From the NCBI RefSeq assembly GCF_900111595.1, contig NZ_FOHN01000008.1, forward strand, positions 62,001-126,000: a DNA stretch of 64,000 nucleotides, given 5' to 3'. The DNA comes from [Clostridium] polysaccharolyticum. GTDB lineage: Bacteria; Bacillota; Clostridia; Lachnospirales; Lachnospiraceae. The notes beneath the pieces are model-generated. The model had not been told where the DNA came from and made no database searches. It was given only the letters and a program-made list of their open reading frames with translations. Made by a program: the position numbers and the translations under genes. Of this stretch, positions 35,236 through 43,900 are shown piece after piece (within the stretch, counting starts at the first letter, position 1; every line of letters begins with the position of its first letter).

Positions 35236-35264
35236 TTGTTTCAGAAAAGCAGGTATGATACAAT
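35236..35264 (+). promoter_or_regulatory. Promoter of the YesN-like regulator gene
   Basis: TTGTTT (35236-35241), 17-bp spacer, extended -10 TGA-TACAAT (35259-35264). Confidence 0.5.
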
Positions 35265-35321
35265 ATGTAAAAATAAGGAATGTAACGATTGGATTTAAAG
35301 CAAAAGTAAAGAGGTAGTGTA

Positions 35322-36908
35322 ATGTACAAAATGCTAATTGCAGAACAAGATATAGAACAAGTAGAGTTGATAAGAGAGTATACACAAAATAAGTTTAAAG
35401 AAATAGAAATTGTCGGTGTAGAAGATACAGGAGTATCCGTATTAGAATTTGTCGAAAAGAATAAATTGGATATTATGGTGGTTGCTGTCCAGCTAAAAGG
35501 GGCCTCAGGATTAGAAGTCGTGCGAAGAATAAAAGAACGGCATAAAGAGTTACAAATAATAATAATATCAGGATTTGATTATTCTGATTTTGTAATGGAT
35601 GCAATGAGCTATGGTGTAACTGACTATATGTTAAAACCATTAAATATGGTGGAATATACGAATGTATTAGCAAAAATAGTGGAGAAACTGGACGGGGACA
35701 GGAGGAACCGCGTAAATAGGAATTTGCAAGAAAGAAAAAAAGATCAAATAAATGTATTTGTTGATTATTGCTTTATTTATTCGTTTGTTTGGAATGATAA
35801 AAGCACATATCAGATTCGCAAATATCAAGAACTGTTAGGTTTAGATGAATATGGGTATGTACTGAATATAGAGTTTGGCAAAATCGGAAAAGAATGTGTT
35901 GTAGACTTGGATAAAGATTTTATCTTGATTAGCCATGGAATCAAAGATATTCTGTCAGAATCTGTTACTTGCTTAGTAGGTCCAAAGCTGGGAAAACGGA
36001 TGATTGTGTATGTAAATCAGGATAAAGAAGAAATGAAGCTAGGAAGTGGAAAAACAAAAGCGATTGCATTGGCCAATAAGCTTCGGCTTGAAATGGTTCG
36101 ATGTTTTGGCATAGAGGTACGAGTTGGTATCGGAAGCAAAAAAAAGATTTTGGAAATTCATGATTCTTATGAAGAATCAATTAAGGCACTCCGCTATAAG
36201 GAGCATAGTGATGTAATCCATATCGAAGAACTTGTTGAAAATACAGTTTCCCATAAAGATTATATTGAGGCTGAAACCTTATTCCTGCAAAATGCCAAAT
36301 TAGGAAAAGAGGAGTGTATAACTCAGTTTGCACAGTTATGGGAAATGCTGCAGCAATTAAACATACACGATGCAAAAAATAAGGTGCTTGAAATTATTGT
36401 GATTCTGTGTCATGAAATTCGTGTTCAGATTGAGAATGAAGTTAATAATCTGGACTATAATGGTTTTATGGAGCAAATGAATGATATGGGGTGGAGAGAA
36501 CTGAAGGATTGGGCATATTCTAAAGTGGAGTATATACTGAAATCTGTCAGAACAAACAGAAGTACTGTAAAATCAGCTGCGGTAACAGAAGCTTTGGCTT
36601 ATATCAATGAACATTATAATGAGGAACTTACATTAGGACATATGGCGAAGTATGTAAATATGACACCACAGCACTTTAGCAAAATTTTTAAGGAAGGTAC
36701 AAAGATGACATATGTGGAGTACCTTAGAAATATGAGAATCAAACGTGCGCAGGAGTATCTTCTTCAGGGAATCTTAACTATAAGTCAAATAAGTGATGCG
36801 GTAGGGTTTAAGGATGCAAATTATTTCAGCAGAATTTTTAAAAGGGTGACTGGAAAATCGCCTACTCAATTTGCTAATCCGGATACGGATGAAATTAACA
36901 GCAATTAG
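35322..36908 (+). CDS. YesN/AraC-type regulator with degenerate receiver domain
   Basis: A 528-aa protein: receiver domain (1-120), a central linker region (about 140-400), and a C-terminal AraC DNA-binding domain with two helix-turn-helices (LTLGHMAKYVNMTPQHFSKIFKEG and ISQISDAVGFKDANYFSRIFKRVTGKSP). In the receiver the usual phospho-acceptor Asp is Ala55 (IMVVAVQLKG), and the acidic pair is AEQD; Ser83 and Lys105 remain. Phosphorylation-dependent control is therefore unlikely. No YesM-type kinase gene is adjacent. Its position after the sugar importer suggests control of carbohydrate uptake. Confidence 0.9.
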   Translation: MYKMLIAEQDIEQVELIREYTQNKFKEIEIVGVEDTGVSVLEFVEKNKLDIMVVAVQLKGASGLEVVRRIKERHKELQIIIISGFDYSDFVMDAMSYGVTDYMLKPLNMVEYTNVLAKIVEKLDGDRRNRVNRNLQERKKDQINVFVDYCFIYSFVWNDKSTYQIRKYQELLGLDEYGYVLNIEFGKIGKECVVDLDKDFILISHGIKDILSESVTCLVGPKLGKRMIVYVNQDKEEMKLGSGKTKAIALANKLRLEMVRCFGIEVRVGIGSKKKILEIHDSYEESIKALRYKEHSDVIHIEELVENTVSHKDYIEAETLFLQNAKLGKEECITQFAQLWEMLQQLNIHDAKNKVLEIIVILCHEIRVQIENEVNNLDYNGFMEQMNDMGWRELKDWAYSKVEYILKSVRTNRSTVKSAAVTEALAYINEHYNEELTLGHMAKYVNMTPQHFSKIFKEGTKMTYVEYLRNMRIKRAQEYLLQGILTISQISDAVGFKDANYFSRIFKRVTGKSPTQFANPDTDEINSN

Positions 36909-38136
36909 TAAATAAAAAGCCGGAATACATGGATGTTTCATATGGATTTGGAAAGTTAGGCCTGGTGAAGTCTTTGTAGGATACAATTTTATTTGGAACA
37001 TATTCCATAGGATTAATAATAATATTCTGTGTATGCATAAGGAACTGCTGGGAAAAGGCTTCGTCCTGTGAAAGCAGTTTTTGTAAGAAATTAACTTTTA
37101 AAGAACGGGCTTCGTCCGGAATGCTGGAAAGATGCACTTGGCTATCCTGAAACTGGAGGCCGGCTTTTTCTAATTCTGTGTGGTGAGAAGTAAAAAAAAC
37201 CAGCAGCTCTCGATATAATTTGGTGTTGGAGCATGTCTTGGACAGTTCTAACAACTGGTTCACCGTTTCGGAAAATCTGGCAGCTTCTGAAAGGATGCTG
37301 GCACTGTCTAGCTCATAAGAAACTATTATAGTGTCCGGACTCGGAGCTAATAACGTAAGTTCAAATAAATCGTCAATGTTGAAAGCGGTTCCATAAGATG
37401 TAAAATGCTTGCCATCAACAGAAAAGTCGGACTGCTTAGGGGACTCAGTTACTGAATTCAATTCATAAAAAGCCAAAATGCCGTTAGATGACTTTTCTCG
37501 TAAAGAAAACTGTGCAGGGACATTTTTCCGATAAGCTTTTGCTTCCAGTACAAGAGCAATTCTTGATTTATCTTCCAGTATGGATGCTTCCAAAGTGTCA
37601 ACAGTCTGGTTGATTAACTTTTGGATACTAAGCAAGATGCTTTCATTTGTCGCATGGTTATGAACTGGAAGTTCAAAGTCGTAAATCTCGTCATTTGTCT
37701 GAACGGAAAAAGAATATGTTTGAGTAGTGAAAGGACATGTTTTTTTTGAAACATACTTACTCTGGTTTCGTTGTCCCGAAGCTACAGTATTAATCTGCAC
37801 ATGATAACTTTTAGGCTCTGCGGGATAGCCTATCGGCTTTGCAAGGAGATGTTTTGTGGAGCCAGACACAAGCTTAATCTGTCGAAGCGGGTTTTCCTGG
37901 CTGGTTTCCAGATAGCTTTCAAGCATGTGGCTTAACTGTAGAGATAAAACTTTGATTCTGGTTGCAAAGGTCTGTAACTGCTCAGATGGATATATTAAAT
38001 AAACGGGTGCATCTTTGCTTATGCGTTTAATCTGCTGGTAAACAGCACTAAAAACAGTTGCATAATCAGAGCTGGCCTGGATTTTGCAGTTGTGGATTAA
38101 TTTAAGGGCGTATTTGCTGCAATTGGAATCTATCAT
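36895..38136 (-). CDS. Hypothetical protein (413 aa), convergent with the YesN-like gene
   Basis: ATG 38136 has AAGGAGG and an upstream promoter. There is no signal peptide or membrane segment. The C-terminus reads NIIINPMEYVPNKIVSYKDF...NPYETSMYSGFLFTNCC, a pattern I have a faint association with flagellar-hook-associated-like proteins but cannot assign. The middle is rich in Ser/Thr/Leu helices. Its 3' end overlaps the YesN-like gene tail to tail by 14 bp. Confidence 0.75.
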   Translation of the reverse strand: MIDSNCSKYALKLIHNCKIQASSDYATVFSAVYQQIKRISKDAPVYLIYPSEQLQTFATRIKVLSLQLSHMLESYLETSQENPLRQIKLVSGSTKHLLAKPIGYPAEPKSYHVQINTVASGQRNQSKYVSKKTCPFTTQTYSFSVQTNDEIYDFELPVHNHATNESILLSIQKLINQTVDTLEASILEDKSRIALVLEAKAYRKNVPAQFSLREKSSNGILAFYELNSVTESPKQSDFSVDGKHFTSYGTAFNIDDLFELTLLAPSPDTIIVSYELDSASILSEAARFSETVNQLLELSKTCSNTKLYRELLVFFTSHHTELEKAGLQFQDSQVHLSSIPDEARSLKVNFLQKLLSQDEAFSQQFLMHTQNIIINPMEYVPNKIVSYKDFTRPNFPNPYETSMYSGFLFTNCC

Positions 38137-38205
38137 TGAAAAACCTCCTTGAAATGTCTAAACCTTTTCAGCTTCCTAGCGTAAAAGAAAAAACATACTA
38201 TTATA

Positions 38206-38234
38206 ATTATAGTATAGAAATTGGAAAAAGTCGA
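38206..38234 (-). promoter_or_regulatory. Promoter of the 413-aa hypothetical gene
   Basis: Minus strand: TCGACT (38234-38229), 17-bp spacer, TATAAT (38211-38206). Confidence 0.55.
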
Positions 38235-38311
38235 TTATTTTTCGGGAAAATGTTTACAAGAAAAAGGTTCGGGAATACTAGTAATTGGCAGACAGAAGCT
38301 AGAAAAATGTA

Positions 38312-38340
38312 TTGACTGAAATTGCAAAATGTGATATATT
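38312..38340 (+). promoter_or_regulatory. Promoter of rpmG-secE-nusG
   Basis: TTGACT (38312-38317), 17-bp spacer, TATATT (38335-38340). Confidence 0.7.
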
Positions 38341-38417
38341 ATTGTAGCGATGGAATAGGTCTTTTTTTTATGCCTAAAAATATTGTAAGAAAAAACGAAC
38401 AATCGGAGGTGGCAGTT

Positions 38418-38567
38418 GTGCGCGTTAAAATTACTCTAGCTTGTACAGAATGCAAGCAACGTAACTATAATATGACTAAGGAAAAGAAATTACATCCAGA
38501 TAGAATGGAAACTAAAAAATATTGTAAGTTTTGTCAGAAACACACGTTACACAAGGAAACCAAATAA
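38418..38567 (+). CDS. rpmG: 50S ribosomal protein L33
   Basis: A 49-aa L33 with two zinc-ribbon pairs, CTEC and CKFC (Cys-plus form). GTG 38418 follows GGAGGTGG; the open frame to 38322 runs across the promoter and is not coding. It is first in the rpmG-secE-nusG order usual in Firmicutes. The 104-bp gap to secE holds no tRNA that I can find. Confidence 0.95.
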   Translation: MRVKITLACTECKQRNYNMTKEKKLHPDRMETKKYCKFCQKHTLHKETK

Positions 38568-38671
38568 TTAATCCGATAATAATGGACCTTTATAAGCACG
38601 TTAAAAAATTTGTCCCTATGGTTCATTGGAACAGTCGGCATCTCGCTGGCTGGTGAAAGGAATGTGAAGAT

Positions 38672-38890
38672 ATGGAAGAAAAAGCTAAAGCAAAAGAAGG
38701 AAATGCAAAAAAGAATAGTTTCTTTACTGGTTTAAAGGCTGAGTTTCATAAGGTTATCTGGCCTTCCAAAGATACTGTTATTAAGCAATCCACAGCGGTA
38801 GTTGTTGTATCTATTATTTTGGGAATCGTTATATCGTTGCTTGATTCGGCGTTAAGTTTGGTGATGAAAAATATTCTTAACATAGGATAG
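38672..38890 (+). CDS. secE: Preprotein translocase subunit SecE
   Basis: A 72-aa single-span SecE: a charged N-terminus, then FTGLKAEFHKVIWPSKDTVIKQSTAVVVVSIILGIVISLLD. The KVxWPSK motif is the family hallmark. SD AAAGGAATG. Eight bp separate it from nusG. Confidence 0.96.
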   Translation: MEEKAKAKEGNAKKNSFFTGLKAEFHKVIWPSKDTVIKQSTAVVVVSIILGIVISLLDSALSLVMKNILNIG

Positions 38891-38898
38891 GTGGTTGT

Positions 38899-39417
38899 AT
38901 GTCAGAAGCAAATTGGTACGTTGTTCACACTTACTCCGGATATGAAAATAAGGTTAAGGCAAACATTGAAAAAACCGTTGAGAACAGAAATTTGCAGGAT
39001 CAGATCCTAGAAGTTTCTATTCCGCTTCAAAATGTTGTGGAAATGAAAAATGGTGTGAAAAAGCAAGTTGCTAAGAAGATGTTTCCAGCTTATGTTCTTA
39101 TCAATATGGTAATGAATGACGACACATGGTATGTAGTACGTAATACGAGAGGTGTTACAGGTTTCGTAGGTCCTGGTTCCAAACCAGTTCCATTAACTGA
39201 AGAAGAAATGAAAAGTATGGGACTTGCTGATTTACAGAGTGTACAGGTTGATTTGGAAGTGGGAGAGACAGTAGTGATTACTTCTGGTGTTTGGAAAGAT
39301 ACTGCCGGAGTGATAAAACAGATAAATCACCATAAGCAAAGTGTAACGATCAACGTTGATTTGTTTGGTCGTGAAACACCTGTAGAAATAAGTTTCGCAG
39401 ATATTAAAAAGTTATAA
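38899..39417 (+). CDS. nusG: Transcription termination/antitermination factor NusG
   Basis: A 172-aa NusG: NGN domain (WYVVHTYSGYENKVKANIE ... MFPAYVLINMVMNDDTWYVVRNTRGVTGFVG) and KOW domain (GETVVITSGVWKDTAGVIKQINHHKQSVTINVDLFGRETPVEI). It pairs with RNA polymerase, whose beta subunits are encoded downstream. Confidence 0.97.
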   Translation: MSEANWYVVHTYSGYENKVKANIEKTVENRNLQDQILEVSIPLQNVVEMKNGVKKQVAKKMFPAYVLINMVMNDDTWYVVRNTRGVTGFVGPGSKPVPLTEEEMKSMGLADLQSVQVDLEVGETVVITSGVWKDTAGVIKQINHHKQSVTINVDLFGRETPVEISFADIKKL

Positions 39418-39426
39418 TTTATACAA

Positions 39427-39490
39427 GTGGGAGAGAACCATTTGCAGTTTAAATGGAGTGTATGAAATATACGGCTCTCGATAAAACCAC
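39427..39490 (+). promoter_or_regulatory. Structured leader of rplK
   Basis: GTGG-GAGAG (39427-39435) can pair with CTCTC and CCAC (39487-39490), ending just before AGGAGG of rplK. The same arrangement, GTGGGAG...ACCAC-AGGAGG, recurs before rplA, suggesting r-protein feedback sites (L1 is the known regulator of this operon). Confidence 0.45.
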
Positions 39491-39512
39491 AAAAATCAGG
39501 AGGTATGCTATC

Positions 39513-39938
39513 ATGGCAAAAAAAGTAGAAGGTTATATTAAATTACAGATTCCTGCTGGAAAGGCTACACCAGCTCCACCTGTTGGTCCTGCTCTTGGAC
39601 AGCATGGTGTAAATATCGTTCAGTTTACAAAGGATTTCAATGCTAGAACTGCAAATCAGGATGGCATGATTATTCCAGTTGTAATCACTGTATATCAGGA
39701 TAAGAGTTTCAGCTTCGTATGCAAAACTCCTCCAGCAGCAGTTTTGTTAAAGAAAGCATGTAATATTCAGTCTGGTTCAGGTGTTCCTAACAAGACTAAA
39801 GTTGCTACAATTTCTAAAGATAAGGTTAAAGAAATTGCAGAATTAAAAATGCCTGACTTAAATGCAGCAAACCTTGAAGCAGCAATGAGCATGATTGCTG
39901 GTACTGCAAGAAGCATGGGTATTGTAGTAGAAGATTAA
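39513..39938 (+). CDS. rplK: 50S ribosomal protein L11
   Basis: A 141-aa L11: [26 protein letters not shown] at the N-terminus and [14 protein letters not shown] at the C-terminus, the rRNA-binding GTPase-centre domains. ATG 39513 follows AGGAGG; the open frame upstream to 39453 is the leader. Confidence 0.98.
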   Translation: MAKKVEGYIKLQIPAGKATPAPPVGPALGQHGVNIVQFTKDFNARTANQDGMIIPVVITVYQDKSFSFVCKTPPAAVLLKKACNIQSGSGVPNKTKVATISKDKVKEIAELKMPDLNAANLEAAMSMIAGTARSMGIVVED

Positions 39939-40014
39939 TTTTAAAATATGAAGAACAGATAGAATTTAAATATTTTAGGTTAAAAGAAAAAGAATATTCC
40001 GCAGATCGTTATAC

Positions 40015-40064
40015 GTGGGAGGGAATGGCACAATCGTGTAGTCAATCGTCCCCGATACTACCAC
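40015..40064 (+). promoter_or_regulatory. Structured leader of rplA (putative L1 site)
   Basis: GTGGGAGGGA (40015-40024) pairs with TCCCC and CCAC (to 40064), next to AGGAGG of rplA. Matches the layout of the rplK leader. Confidence 0.45.
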
Positions 40065-40078
40065 AGGAGGTTAATAGA

Positions 40079-40771
40079 ATGAAAAGAGGAAAAAAGTATA
40101 TAGAAGCTGCTAAACTTATTGACAGAGGAACTTTCTATGATGCTGAAGAAGCAGTGAGTTTAGTGAAAAAAGCAGCTGTTGCAAAATTCGATGAAACAGT
40201 TGAAGCTCATATCAGGCTTGGTGTTGATGGACGTCACGCTGACCAGCAGGTACGTGGAGCTGTAGTATTGCCACATGGTACAGGTAAAACAGTTAAAGTC
40301 CTTGTATTTGCGAAAGGCGATAAAGTTGCAGAAGCAGAAGCAGCAGGAGCAGATTTCGTTGGTGGAGATGAGTTAATTCCAAAGATCCAGAACGATGGCT
40401 GGTTAGATTTTGACGTTGTAGTAGCAACTCCAGATATGATGGGTGTTGTTGGTCGTCTTGGCCGTGTACTTGGACCAAAAGGTTTAATGCCTAACCCTAA
40501 AGCAGGAACTGTAACAATGGATGTTACAAAAGCTGTTAATGACATTAAAGCAGGTAAGATCGAGTATAGATTGGATAAGACAAACATTATCCATGTACCA
40601 GTTGGCAAAGCTTCCTTTACAGAAGAACAGTTAAATGAAAACTTTGCTACATTGATGGGTGCAATTATTAAAGCAAAACCAGCTTCTGCAAAAGGACAGT
40701 ATTTAAGAAGTGTAACAATTGCTTCCACAATGGGACCTGGTGTAAAAGTTAATACAGCAAAATTAGGTTAA
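40079..40771 (+). CDS. rplA: 50S ribosomal protein L1
   Basis: A 230-aa L1: [23 protein letters not shown] at the N-terminus, and the signature [35 protein letters not shown] 40079 follows AGGAGG. In other bacteria L1 autogenously represses rplKA mRNA. A strong terminator separates it from rplJL here. Confidence 0.98.
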   Translation: MKRGKKYIEAAKLIDRGTFYDAEEAVSLVKKAAVAKFDETVEAHIRLGVDGRHADQQVRGAVVLPHGTGKTVKVLVFAKGDKVAEAEAAGADFVGGDELIPKIQNDGWLDFDVVVATPDMMGVVGRLGRVLGPKGLMPNPKAGTVTMDVTKAVNDIKAGKIEYRLDKTNIIHVPVGKASFTEEQLNENFATLMGAIIKAKPASAKGQYLRSVTIASTMGPGVKVNTAKLG

Positions 40772-40782
40772 TCCTGATTTTT

Positions 40783-40818
40783 AAGAGCCTCAATGCTGGA
40801 AAAGATATTGAGGCTCTT
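40783..40818 (+). terminator. Terminator of rplKA
   Basis: A 12-bp perfect stem AAGAGCCTCAAT with ATTGAGGCTCTT. Confidence 0.85.
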
Positions 40819-40862
40819 ATATTGTGATGGCAAGATGGGAAATAATGCAAGGGAGTTAAAAG

Positions 40863-41987
40863 GTGAAAAAATATAAAATTATCGTATTTGCATTAATAGG
40901 GAGTATAGGTTTTGGCAGTATAAGGAATGTGGAAGCAAAAAACCAAAATGCAGATTTATTTGAAGTGATAGAAAAGGATCAGACATTAATTGATGGTATT
41001 TTAACAATTAGTGACAGCGAGTTTGTTTCAAAGCATAATATTTTAAAAGAAAGATCCAAAAGCAAATTGCAGAAATGCTTAAAAAAAGGAAATGTCATAG
41101 CACTATATCATAAACAGAAAAAAGATTGTAGTATGGCAGAGGTTTTAGAATTTCCGATAGATGTTTCTGACAAAAGCTGTTTAGGAGAAAATGAATCATA
41201 TTGCACATTATACTATTTAGATGAAAATGGCGTGCCAACTATTCATGACATTGATATTGAGCAAGAAAAGAAAGCCAAAAAGAAAAATGCTGATGATATT
41301 GTCCAAGGAGTCGAACGAGATGTTTTAAAGAAAAATAGAAATAGATGAAATTTTGCCACTACATTAAGCACGAAGTACACGACAAAATATATTGGAAAAT
41401 ATGAACGTACATATAGAAATTCAGATGTAGCTTTATTAGAGCTGACTTATAAGTGCTATACATTGCAAAATTATGAAGGACAAGATTTTTATACAATTCT
41501 GGGTTCAATTCATGCTAATCCAGGAAGGGCGATGTATGATGCGGGAGACACCAGTTTTGATAGAGATGTACAAGGAGACGGTTTAGATGTGGGGATAGCA
41601 GCTTCGTCTTCAGCGACAAAACGTGTTGAATATGGACCAGTTAGGACAGTAGGCAGCCATAGCTATTCTGTATCATTAGGTGGAAACTGGGAAAGAGGAG
41701 CAGTGAGTGTTTCACCGAGTTTTTCATATTCAAAAAATATTGACGATACAAGCATTGGTGTGAACTCCTTACCGAATAACACAATATGGAAAGTTAGCCT
41801 TAGTAGGGCTGCACAAAAGCAAACCTGTTCCTTTTTTCCGGGAATTACATATTCCACATCGTCAAAATCGGAATCTGCTTATTTTTATGTAGATACAACA
41901 TTTAGGACAGATGCATGGAATGAACTTCCTACATCGACGCATATAGATAAGAGTATATGTTGTTACCCAAGTAAAATAGGTTTGTAG
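40863..41987 (+). pseudogene. Secreted hypothetical protein gene split by an in-frame TGA
   Basis: GTG 40863 (SD AAGGGAG) encodes a signal peptide (KKYKIIVFALIGSIGFGSIRNVEA) and a charged domain, stopping at TGA 41346-41348. The same frame then stays open from 41349 to 41987 (NFATTLSTKYTTKYIGKYERTYRN... ...KSICCYPSKIGL) without a usable start or SD, except a TTG at 41463. Together they make a ~374-aa secreted protein with a Ser/Thr-rich beta-like C-terminal half (SHSYSVSLGGNWERGAVSVSPSFSYS). I infer a nonsense mutation. Programmed TGA readthrough is possible but unsupported. No family recognised. Unusually, it sits between rplA and rplJ. Confidence 0.6.
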
Positions 41988-41996
41988 GTGATAATA

Positions 41997-42197
41997 ATGA
42001 AAAATATGAAAAGTGTTTTTTATGGAATAGTTGTTTCTTTTATAGGAATTTTATTCGTTAAATTTATGGATAGTACATTTGTTGGAAATGTGCTGTATTT
42101 TAATGATGAAGCAGCAGGGATTATTGTGTTTGCTGTTATATATCTAGCAGGTGTTATTGCAGCTTGTACAGTACGTATGCTTAGTGAAAAAAGGTAG
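41997..42197 (+). CDS. Small membrane protein with two transmembrane segments (66 aa)
   Basis: ATG 41997 has AGGTGA 6 bp upstream, within the end of the preceding gene. Two hydrophobic segments (SVFYGIVVSFIGILFVKFM and AGIIVFAVIYLAGVIAACTV) are joined by a short acidic loop. No family recognised. It is probably co-transcribed with the secreted-protein gene. The 42198-42306 gap after it holds nothing I can identify. Confidence 0.7.
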   Translation: MKNMKSVFYGIVVSFIGILFVKFMDSTFVGNVLYFNDEAAGIIVFAVIYLAGVIAACTVRMLSEKR

Positions 42198-42306
42198 CCT
42201 GTAAAGGAACTTATTATAGAGCTGTAAGAAAAGCTAGGTTGGCATTCGCTTTAAAGTACTGTTCATTAATAGGCTTTAAAAAGTTATTGAAATTGTGAAA
42301 AACTAT

Positions 42307-42335
42307 TTGACAATTAAATCAGGACGTGTTATGCT
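42307..42335 (+). promoter_or_regulatory. Promoter of rplJL
   Basis: TTGACA (42307-42312), 17-bp spacer, extended -10 TGT-TATGCT (42330-42335). Confidence 0.75.
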
Positions 42336-42354
42336 AATAAAGGTTTTGATTAAA

Positions 42355-42439
42355 ACCAATATCGCCGAAGACAGTAGGTGCCGCAAGGCATAAGGAGAAA
42401 ACGCCTACCGAGGAATTTGTTAGCAGGATTTGACTATTC
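42355..42439 (+). ncRNA. Ribosomal protein L10 leader
   Basis: The segment GCCGAAGACAGTAGGTGC (from 42363) with the matching AACGCCTACCGAGG is the conserved L10-binding kink-turn leader of Firmicutes, through which L10(L7/L12)4 represses rplJL. It is followed directly by a terminator, so control is by attenuation. Confidence 0.85.
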
Positions 42440-42470
42440 AAGCTCTCTGTCTTTGACTGGGAGCTTTTTT
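42440..42470 (+). terminator. Attenuator terminator of the rplJ leader
   Basis: AAGCTC pairs with GAGCTT around TCTGTCTTTGACTGG, followed by TTTTTT; it lies 87 bp before the rplJ start. Confidence 0.8.
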
Positions 42471-42556
42471 CAGGCTTTTATCAAGTTTGTTTTAAATGTC
42501 GTGTTTAGCGAGATTCAGTTTTGCGGCGTTATCATTCTATAAGGAGGTAAAGCAAA

Positions 42557-43045
42557 ATGGCAAAGGTAGAATTAAAACAGCCTATTGTAGACGAGATCAG
42601 AGGACATGTAGAGAAAGCTTCTTCTGCAGTGTTAGTTGATTACCGTGGTTTAACTGTGGAACAGGATACACAGCTTCGTAAAGCGTTAAGAGAAGCTGGT
42701 GTTGTATACAAAGTATACAAAAACACTTTAATGAAACGTGCATTTGAAGGAACAGACTTTTCTCAGTTAGATGATCAGTTAGACGGACCAAGTGCAATTG
42801 CTTTCGGTATGGAAGATGCAACTGCTCCAGCAAGAGTTCTTAATAAGTTCATGAAAGATGCTCCAGCACTTGAATTTAAAGGTGCAGTAGTAGAAGGTAC
42901 TTTCTATGATGTAGAAGGATGTAAAGTTCTTGCTAACATTCCAGGAAGAGATGAACTTATTTCCAAATTACTTGGAAGCTTACAATCCCCTATTACAAAC
43001 CTTGCTCGTGTTCTTAATCAGATTGCAGAACAGAAAGAGGCTTAA
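42557..43045 (+). CDS. rplJ: 50S ribosomal protein L10
   Basis: A 162-aa L10: KQPIVDEIRGHVEKASSAVLVDYRGLTVEQDTQLRKALREAGV, then VYKVYKNTLMKRAFEGTDF; the C-terminal helix that binds L7/L12 is present. SD AAGGAGG. Leader and attenuator lie upstream. Confidence 0.98.
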   Translation: MAKVELKQPIVDEIRGHVEKASSAVLVDYRGLTVEQDTQLRKALREAGVVYKVYKNTLMKRAFEGTDFSQLDDQLDGPSAIAFGMEDATAPARVLNKFMKDAPALEFKGAVVEGTFYDVEGCKVLANIPGRDELISKLLGSLQSPITNLARVLNQIAEQKEA

Positions 43046-43126
43046 TGGGCAGGATTAGCAATATTGCAATGATATGTTAGAAAAACGAAAATATAAATTT
43101 TAAAATTAATATGGAGGTATGTGAAA

Positions 43127-43492
43127 ATGACAACTCAAGAATTTATCGATGTAATCAAAGGTATGACTGTTTTAGAATTAAACGATTTAGTAAAAGCATG
43201 TGAAGAAGAATTTGGTGTTTCTGCAGCAGCAGGCGTTGTAGTTGCAGCAGCAGGCGGTGCAGGTGATGCAGCTGAAGAAAAAACAGAATTCGACGTAGAA
43301 TTAACAGAAGTTGGTCCTAACAAAGTTAAAGTTATCAAAGTAGTTCGTGAAGCTACAGGCTTAGGCTTAAAAGAAGCAAAAGAAGTAGTTGATGGAGCTC
43401 CTAAAGTTCTTAAAGAAGCTGCTAGCAAAGAAGAAGCAGAAGAAATCAAAACAAAACTTGAAGCAGAAGGTGCTAAAGTTACTCTTAAATAA
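43127..43492 (+). CDS. rplL: 50S ribosomal protein L7/L12
   Basis: A 121-aa stalk protein: N-terminal dimerisation segment ([32 protein letters not shown]), Ala/Gly hinge, and C-terminal domain [45 protein letters not shown] 43127 has GGAGGTATG upstream; GTG 43121 is too close to the SD. Confidence 0.98.
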   Translation: MTTQEFIDVIKGMTVLELNDLVKACEEEFGVSAAAGVVVAAAGGAGDAAEEKTEFDVELTEVGPNKVKVIKVVREATGLGLKEAKEVVDGAPKVLKEAASKEEAEEIKTKLEAEGAKVTLK

Positions 43493-43530
43493 TTTGAGTT
43501 TAGTTAAATTTATAAATGAGTACGGTACAA

Positions 43531-43560
43531 AACCCAGGAGAAAAACTTCTGGGTTTTTTT
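43531..43560 (+). terminator. Terminator after rplL
   Basis: AACCCAGGAG pairs with CTTCTGGGTT (one wobble), followed by TTTTTTT. It separates rplL from the nitrogenase-like cluster. Confidence 0.9.
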
Positions 43561-43603
43561 GATGTGCATTTGCTGTAAAGGAAATGTGATATCCATGATG
43601 AAT

Positions 43604-43680
43604 AGGATAACGGTATGTGGATTTGAAGCAGATTTGATAGCTGGTAAAGCGATAGGTTTAACGAATCACTAGTTATAGGA
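43604..43680. promoter_or_regulatory. Candidate regulator-binding region upstream of the nitrogenase-like operon
   Basis: Within the 340-bp gap there are ATAGG-AT-AAC (about 43604), ATAGG-TTT-AAC (about 43650) and TTATAGGA (43673-43680). They resemble the palindrome GTTAT-CCCT-ATAAC upstream of the second pair's promoter. They lie 30-100 bp upstream of the -35, where LysR regulators bind. Speculative. Confidence 0.3.
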
Positions 43681-43710
43681 AAAAATTCTGACAGGATCTG
43701 CTCTTTGCGA

Positions 43711-43739
43711 TTGACAAAGAATTTCAATGGGTATATCAT
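43711..43739 (+). promoter_or_regulatory. Promoter of nitrogenase-like pair 1
   Basis: TTGACA (43711-43716), 17-bp spacer, TATCAT (43734-43739). About 155 bp of leader follow, ending with a GTCCT-GAT-AGGAC dyad (43870-43882) and AAGGAG. Confidence 0.65.
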
Positions 43740-43900
43740 TTTTATTATTCATACAAATCCTATAAGAAAAATAAGAAATGGAGAACTTAATGTGATAAGG
43801 GAGAATAGAATGGAGATGTTAAAGTATTATTAGTTTAGATGCCGCATTTGAAGTTGAGAAATAAAACAGGTCCTGATAGGACAGTAAGGAGAGAAAAAAA

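Noticed and set aside
38568-38671. tRNA between rpmG and secE
   Set aside because: GGTTC...GAAC resembles a T-arm, but no acceptor stem, D-arm or anticodon arm can be built.
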